Below, piece after piece: positions 58,701 to 64,000 of a DNA stretch of 64,000 nucleotides. The stretch's first letter is position 1, and each line of letters starts with the position of its first letter. The position numbers and the translations under genes were made by a program. The notes under the pieces are model-generated. The model made no database searches, was not told the origin of the DNA, and saw only the letters and a list, made by a program, of their open reading frames with translations. Origin of the DNA: Cylindrodendrum hubeiense (Eukaryota > Ascomycota > Sordariomycetes > Hypocreales > Nectriaceae); NCBI GenBank assembly GCA_014621425.1, contig JAANBB010000031.1:1-64000 (forward strand), read 5' to 3'.

Positions 58701-59494
58701 CTGGTCGGGACAGCAATGGTGTGCAGTCTTTCCGCAAAGCAAACGAGAATACATTCTACGTCGCCTCGTGCCGTGAAAATACAGGCATCAGAATGCCTCC
58801 AAGCTCAAAGTTGACAGCCGCCATGGCTGTTATTATGACCTGGTTGGAGGAGGCTCCCGAAGACAAGATCATTGGTACGTTAAAAAATAGTTGTAACTAA
58901 CGGCAATATCTGACAAATACCTAGTTTTCACCGAATTCATCATGACCTCGAAAGCCTTGGGTCGAATGTTGGCAATGGCCAATTTGACCTTCGTCTATTA
59001 CAACGGAGCAATTAACCCAAAGCAGAAAACCGCAGCACTGGATAGTTTCAGAGATATCAAAGGTCCGAAGATTCTGGCAAGTAGATCTATCCAAAAATCG
59101 GTTACTCTTTCAGAATCTAACATGGTAATAGCTTACGACGATGAAGTGCGGTGGCCAGTCGCTCAACTTGACGGTAGCCAACAGGGTTATCATCCTCGAC
59201 CCCTGGTGGAACAAGACACAGGAGCAACAAGCTTTCGGTCGAGTTTTCCGAAAGAATCAAACGAAGACCTCCTACCTCGTGCGAATCCTGACTGAGAGCC
59301 GAATTGACCAAGGCCTGGTCGAGTTGCAGGAGAGTAAATCCGAAGTCATCGACCGAGCGTTGCAAGATGACGGGCATATCCCCGTCCAGCTTTCTGAGAA
59401 GGAGTTTGAGGACCTCTTTTCGCCCAAAGAACAGAAGAAGAAGCCAACGAAGGGTCGGAAGATCAAGGCTAAGGCTCGCAAGGCGAAGTCTTGA
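55782..59494 (+). CDS. SNF2 helicase of the RAD5/RAD16-like group with RING-like insert
   Basis: I read ten exons: 55782-57034, 57082-57275, 57320-57397, 57453-57532, 57592-57644, 57697-57801, 57876-58538, 58603-58874, 58925-59076 and 59132-59494, giving 1070 aa. Motif I is GGMLADTMGLGKT, motif II ILDEAHCIKS, motif III WTLTGTP, and the C lobe ends with CGGQSLNLTVANRVIILDP and QAFGRVFRKNQ (motif VI, unusual where most have GRAHRIGQ). Between the lobes, CSLC, NHVLRQC and YPGC suggest a degenerate RING. The first 250 residues are acidic and disordered. Intron 2 appears to end in AAAG, and intron 9 starts with GC (GCAAGT). Intron 7 is the weakest call: GTCAGT...GTGTAG keeps frame, but the segment just before (NSTCRYPGC) also looks coding. 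The target is unknown; such proteins often act in DNA repair or silencing. Confidence 0.82.
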
Positions 59495-60478
59495 GCAGGT
59501 GCGGTCTCAGATGCGGGTGAGAGTTTATCAGTTGGGGTCTCGACATCACGAGACACGATTCTGCGTTGCGGTTTACCACAAATGGTTCATTTTGCTATCA
59601 TTGCTCAATTGGGGAGAGGGTACATTTGAACCTAGGTTGGAGTTTTCTTTTTTTGGGATCGCAGTCACAAAGACGCGACGAATGACCAGGAATAGGTCAT
59701 TCCGACATTTCGGCAATATCGGTTGCTCACACCATAGCCCGCAACATCTAGCTACTACACTAGCTACTACACAAATCAGAAATTTTGCGTCATACTAGTA
59801 GTGGTAGAAAGCCAATGGATGTGCTATCAAAAGCGCAAGATGAATGGTTTCCATCGTCGGGAGGTGGCCGACATACTCGCTTACCTTACAGGCAAACGTG
59901 GCTTTCCAGGCCAACCTCACTTGCCTGAACTAGAGGAAACAAATGCAACCAAGCCCGCTAATGATGTGACAGATCGATCAGTTAATTTCGGAAAACAGCA
60001 AGCTTGAAGGAAATATGAGATATCATCTGCCACACCGCTCATCAGCCACTCGCATATAGACTACCAAACCTTGGAACTCACGACTCCGTCAGTATGTGTC
60101 AAGCCACCAGGGATAACCCGCGGAGAGTTGTTCAGACTACTCGTTTATTCCAGCGCAAACATACTTCACCGCTCTGCCTTCTAACAACTCACAACATTGC
60201 TAGTCCTGGACTTTCCCGATTGTGGCGTATCGCTGCGCGACCCAACCAACTAGATATTCCGAAGGTGTTTAGTGAGGTAGGACAAAGAAGTAAGTTGCAA
60301 ACAAGAGATAGTGCCTCAACCGTGAGGTGAAGACATCGGGCTCCCCTTTCAAGTTTAATTCCCATGTTGGCCTTCTGTCACAGTTTCTCTTTACTTTAAA
60401 AGCTCCATAGCCATCTATGCGAAGGTGCGGTTTCGACAGCACACGATCCCAAAACTCCATCCGGAGCCCCTCGCCAAC
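59495..60478. other. Intergenic, about 1 kb
   Basis: The 3' flank of the helicase gene and the promoter of the Cys-rich membrane protein. A 12-base duplication (ctagctactaca) lies at about 59749-59772. A 68-codon frame at 59801-60007 lacks an ATG at its start and any motif, so it is not called. Confidence 0.4.
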
Positions 60479-61579
60479 ATGAACGAATACGACCCCATTC
60501 AGAACCTAGGCCTTGGTTGCCCCAATGGTGGTGACTTTTGGATCTGTGCCAATAAGCCGGCCCGCTTCATCGGCTGTTGCACTTCGAACCCTTGCGAGAC
60601 CGACTATGGCGTTTGCCCTGACGAAGACTTGACACCGGCCACTTTCGACATGGATGTCTTCGGTGAAATCTCCGGACAAGATTGTGTCAGTGACAACTAC
60701 CTAGTAGAGTGGTACACCTGCGCTGGTACTACACCACCGTTCATCGGATGTTGCACTGTCGACCCCTGCTTGGAAGGCGACTGCCCTGCCAAGTCTCTCA
60801 GAGCAGCTCGTCTCAGTGATCTCGAGGAGAATGCCGAAAAGTTCCTGGACTGTGTCACGGCTTCAACTACGGCTTCCTCGACTTGGACTACGTTGTCAAC
60901 ACCTACAAAATCGGCGACATCGATAACGGCCCCCCATTCATCTACGTTTACGTGCACGACGTCGAGCACTCCGGCTTGTACCAACAACAAGGGCCACCAT
61001 CCACCGAACAAAAAGGTCATCATCCTCGCAACCGTTGTACCATTCGTATTTTTCTTGCTAGTTTTACTCTGTCACTATCGGTTGAAATTGTTTCCATTGG
61101 CGAACAAGTTGACAACCAGATTGAAGACACGCCAAAGAAACAGCTCACGGCAGGACACCGACATGTCAGATACGACCAGGCGTAGAGTAAGATTCGTCGA
61201 TCCTGAGCCTGTCACTTCGAGAGACATGGACGAAGTTCAGTGGCCCGCGTCTAGTCCTCCAACCAACTTCCGGAGGACCTCGCCTCGGGAGAGCCACGAC
61301 TACAGCCACTCAGACATTGCGCGACCACAGAGCGCCCATACAGTTCCATATCCGGTGTCACGGGATGAACGGAACTCGGAAATTGGTGGAGGCGGTCTGC
61401 CTATGGTCGGCTATACACAGGTCAATGCACATCCTCTCTCGCGTGGCCGGGACCCAGCAATGCAATCCCGACAGGGTCCAGCATCGACATTACCCGGGCC
61501 CTCTACGTCACTGATCAACTCTTCGCATCCGCGTTCTCCATCGCTTCCTATACCAGGCGTAAAGGGCACAGCAATGTGA
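60479..61579 (+). CDS. Cys-rich single-pass membrane protein
   Basis: This 366-aa protein starts MNEYDPIQNLGLG without a signal peptide. Two copies of a Cys motif follow: FWICANKPARFIGCCTSNPC and WYTCAGTTPPFIGCCTVDPC, each with further Cys around them. This W-x-C...F-x-GCC...PC unit is common in fungal surface proteins of unknown role. A Ser/Thr-rich stalk comes next, then one membrane segment at about 179-203 (VIILATVVPFVFFLLVLL) and a basic, Ser/Pro-rich cytoplasmic tail. The shape suggests a wall-facing sensor-like protein, which is an inference. The frame ends at 61579, but another frame stays open from before that point to about 61712 and encodes plausible tail sequence (VRRPPIPDNPPNWSKMWDMY), so a small frame break or missed intron near 61557-61579 is possible. 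Confidence 0.75.
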   Translation: MNEYDPIQNLGLGCPNGGDFWICANKPARFIGCCTSNPCETDYGVCPDEDLTPATFDMDVFGEISGQDCVSDNYLVEWYTCAGTTPPFIGCCTVDPCLEGDCPAKSLRAARLSDLEENAEKFLDCVTASTTASSTWTTLSTPTKSATSITAPHSSTFTCTTSSTPACTNNKGHHPPNKKVIILATVVPFVFFLLVLLCHYRLKLFPLANKLTTRLKTRQRNSSRQDTDMSDTTRRRVRFVDPEPVTSRDMDEVQWPASSPPTNFRRTSPRESHDYSHSDIARPQSAHTVPYPVSRDERNSEIGGGGLPMVGYTQVNAHPLSRGRDPAMQSRQGPASTLPGPSTSLINSSHPRSPSLPIPGVKGTAM

Positions 61580-61943
61580 CCTCAAGGGAACCTAGCAGTA
61601 GCGGTGTGCGAAGGCCCCCGATACCTGATAATCCTCCAAATTGGAGCAAGATGTGGGATATGTATCCTACAACGACGGGTCAAAAGAGTCACCTAAACCA
61701 GTCGACAACTTGACGAAACCAGTTCCTTGGGAACAACCTTATTGATGGTTCCAATTGGGGATGCGTCTATCATTGCGCAGATGGCATTGCATTGGAGGAC
61801 TTTAAAAACTGGTGGTTGGTCTGGGTAGAACACTGTGATCTGAACTACGAGGCCCATGTCTAGTCATTAGAAGATGGTTCTTATTTTCTTGGTCGAATCT
61901 TGTCAACTACGTAGCAGGAATTTCGCTTGTATCCTGCAATCCT

Positions 61944-61999
61944 AACTTGTATTGCGGAACTTGTATTGCGGTACTGGTATTTCGGTACTTGTATTGCGG
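61944..61999. repeat. Tandem repeat, 14-base unit x4
   Basis: The unit aacttgtattgcgg is repeated four times with zero to three changes per copy. Confidence 0.92.
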
Positions 62000-62965
62000 T
62001 CCATAGTGAATCTGATGAAGATGCTCGTGACTTGGCTTGCCCCCTGTCCGTTGCAAGTAAAGTGATGACTTACGAGGCTTTTGATTTGAGTGTGTGCGGC
62101 AACCCACAGCAACGAACTTTATTTAACTTCAAAAGTAACTAGATTGGGGATAGCTATCAGGCTGCTTTGCCGATGGCATAGAATATAGTACGCGTTATTG
62201 AAGACTGGGCGCTTCCCCAGACGAAGTCCAAGCTGGTTGGATTTTGGTTTAGTATCATGTGCATTCATCGGCATCAAGCCTAATTTCCGGCGTGCATTGA
62301 CCCAGCGTTGCTTTGACCTCAGGAATGAACCCTTGGAGCCGATGGGTAATCGCAGGCTACTGCCAGGGAGTGATCAGCAGTCGATGCATGAAGGCTGGCT
62401 TGTGCTCGCAGCCAGTACCAGGGGGATAAGACATCGCCCGGCCGGTTAGTGGGCGACAAGCCCCTACACAGTACGCACCAACAACCAACGGGTACGGTAC
62501 ACTAGGATGAAGGTTGCGGGATGCGCCATTTTAGTAAAAAGCAAAGAAACCGACATGAACTGTAAGACAGGCAAGGACAAGGTTTCGGTGAGTGCTGCAC
62601 ATTCGTATTTTGGGGCCGCGATGGATCTATCTGGTGGATATGGGAATACGGGAGGATGGAGGGATTTCAGATAGCGGGGGTTGCCAGCCGAGTCGGCCAC
62701 AAGCGACCAGCGTTGGCAGCTAATTAGATTGGGATATATGTGACGCCTTGGACTACGTAGCGAGAGGTGTGTTGATGGAGTCGAGATGGTGGATATGCGA
62801 CCGCGTCAACTCGGTCGGAAACTCTCGCATCAAACGCAATGCGTTATGGTAGCGAGTGGGGGTAGCCATGCGAGATTGCTAAACAGAGGACAAGATTCCA
62901 AATCTCCTGACGTCGCGTGATGATGCAGCAGCACACATGGGATGGGCATTTTTACTCAGCTGCGG

Positions 62966-63031
62966 CATTGGCCCCAACATTGGTCCCAGCATTGGTCCCC
63001 AGCATTGTCCCAGCATTGGTCCTAGCACTGG
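62966..63031. repeat. Tandem repeat, 11-13-base unit x5
   Basis: The unit cattggtcccag occurs five times with single-base changes and length shifts, plus a partial sixth copy. Confidence 0.9.
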
Positions 63032-64000
63032 CGGCGACGTGTGGTTGGCCGGCGCTGGTTGCATCCTGAAGAAATCCTGTGGGAATCCGGGCAGGCCAGA
63101 GATTGGCTGCAACGCAACAGAATGATTCCCGAGCTTCTAGAAGAGGACAAGAAGTAAGCAAAAAACGCAACTGGGCGATCCCTCGTGTCGCAACTCGGTC
63201 GGCAAACCCCCTCGCATCATGGCATCCTGGGTCTGAAACGACGGCACGACAGGGTTCGCCGATTTGTCGGGACGGACACAACACCTGATGGGTCATGGTC
63301 GCGACGTGGGCGTCGGGGATTCAGGGGGGGCGTCGTGCTGACACTCAAGGCGCCGCCCGAGACGACCAACGCAACAGCGTCGCAGCGTCGCGGCGTCGCG
63401 GCCGACGTGATGCGCCGGCGTGTGTTTTGGCCGCCCTCTGCCTGGACGCTTTGATGGGCGCCGCCGATCACCACGGTCCATGCATGGCCGCGTGGTGGGC
63501 GATCGCGGGGCTAGGGCATAATGCTGTATGCGCGATAGGCATACAGATTACATAGTACATGAATCGGAACTGCGTCGAGCGACGATCTGCGAAGCCCTAT
63601 AGGGGTGCTGGCGTCCGCCAGAACTGCACGATGGCCGCGACGGCGACGGTGGGCCACGCGCTCTGATCAAGCGGCCGTCGCAGGGATAGGCCGGCGAGGA
63701 GAGACACCACGGACATGTCAACAACACGACCCCCAGAGCCAAAGCCTGAGGGATCGGGAGACCGGTGTGTGGCTGAGCGCGCCAGGGCCAGCATCTGGAA
63801 TGAGGGCGATGAAACGGGGCAGCGGCACTGACCGCCCAGCAATCAAGTCGCAGGCATATCGCATTCTCTCACATCGCCGTGGACGGGCGGCCGGCGGGCT
63901 TGAGCGCGCGGATCCAGCGCAGTAGCTCCGGGCGTAGGGATTCAGGGGCGAGCAAAGGCCCTGGATCCCTGACACGCAGGCGAGGCTGATAGCTGCAGAG

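Larger units (their letters stand above)
61580..64000. other. No gene seen, 2.4 kb
   Basis: Apart from a possible continuation of the preceding gene up to about 61712, no coding region is supported. Two minisatellite-like tracts (61944-61999 and 62966-63031) lie here. The right end from 63200 is GC-rich and could be the flank of a gene beyond the window. Confidence 0.4.

Noticed and set aside
59801..60007. 68-codon frame after the SNF2 helicase
   Set aside because: Starts at GTG, and has no motif or splice partner.

Overview
The window is nuclear DNA of a filamentous ascomycete, most likely a Sordariomycete; Hypocreales is a guess. The genes are eukaryotic and broken by short introns (44 to about 160 bases, one of 460) with GT...CTAAC/CTGAC...YAG signals. 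The product set fits Pezizomycotina: ERO1, CKS1, USB1, a Pal1 protein, a SUN-domain protein, an LSH/MUS-30 type remodeller, ARC1, RPO41, ATP25, PPX1 and a Git3/cAMP-receptor-like GPCR. I rebuilt about 30 introns by eye from splice signals and conserved protein motifs. No tRNA, rRNA, CRISPR array or intact transposon was seen.

Layout. 0.8-9.7 kb: three minus-strand housekeeping genes (ERO1 oxidoreductin, CKS1 cell-cycle subunit, USB1 U6 snRNA exonuclease) spaced by 2-3 kb. 11.9-17.3 kb: pal1 (+) converging on a SUN-domain nuclear-envelope protein (-). 18.8-21.5 kb: UDP-glucose 4-epimerase (+) converging on a quinone oxidoreductase (-). 22.3-23.4 kb: an isolated lineage-specific gene in AT-richer DNA whose product carries an ADP-ribosyltransferase-like residue pattern. 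25.9-31.5 kb: a giant ankyrin-type repeat protein with a coiled-coil tail. 31.8-36.6 kb: LSH-type remodeller and ARC1, divergent. 37.4-45.6 kb: RPO41 and ATP25, divergent from a 474-base promoter, then PPX1. 46.3-49.8 kb: a class I glutamine amidotransferase with an overlapping upstream ORF, converging on a seven-helix receptor. 49.8-54.3 kb: a gene-poor block. 54.3-61.6 kb: a small Gly/His-rich MCFG protein, a RAD5/RAD16-like SNF2 helicase with ten exons, and a Cys-rich single-pass membrane protein. 61.6-64 kb: no gene seen.

Genes that may work together: RPO41 (mitochondrial transcription) and ATP25 (mitochondrial ribosome assembly and ATP9 mRNA stability) share one promoter region, next to ARC1 (tRNA delivery), whose mRNA has an in-frame, presequence-like extension lacking AUG. 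Points worth a second look are the ART-like protein, the ATP25 frameshift in a C5 run, an apparently cut-short SUN domain, ERO1 ending in RDEL, two GC-AG introns, three introns that seem to end in AAG, and the habit of intergenic DNA here of carrying three or four copies of 9-14 base tandem units.
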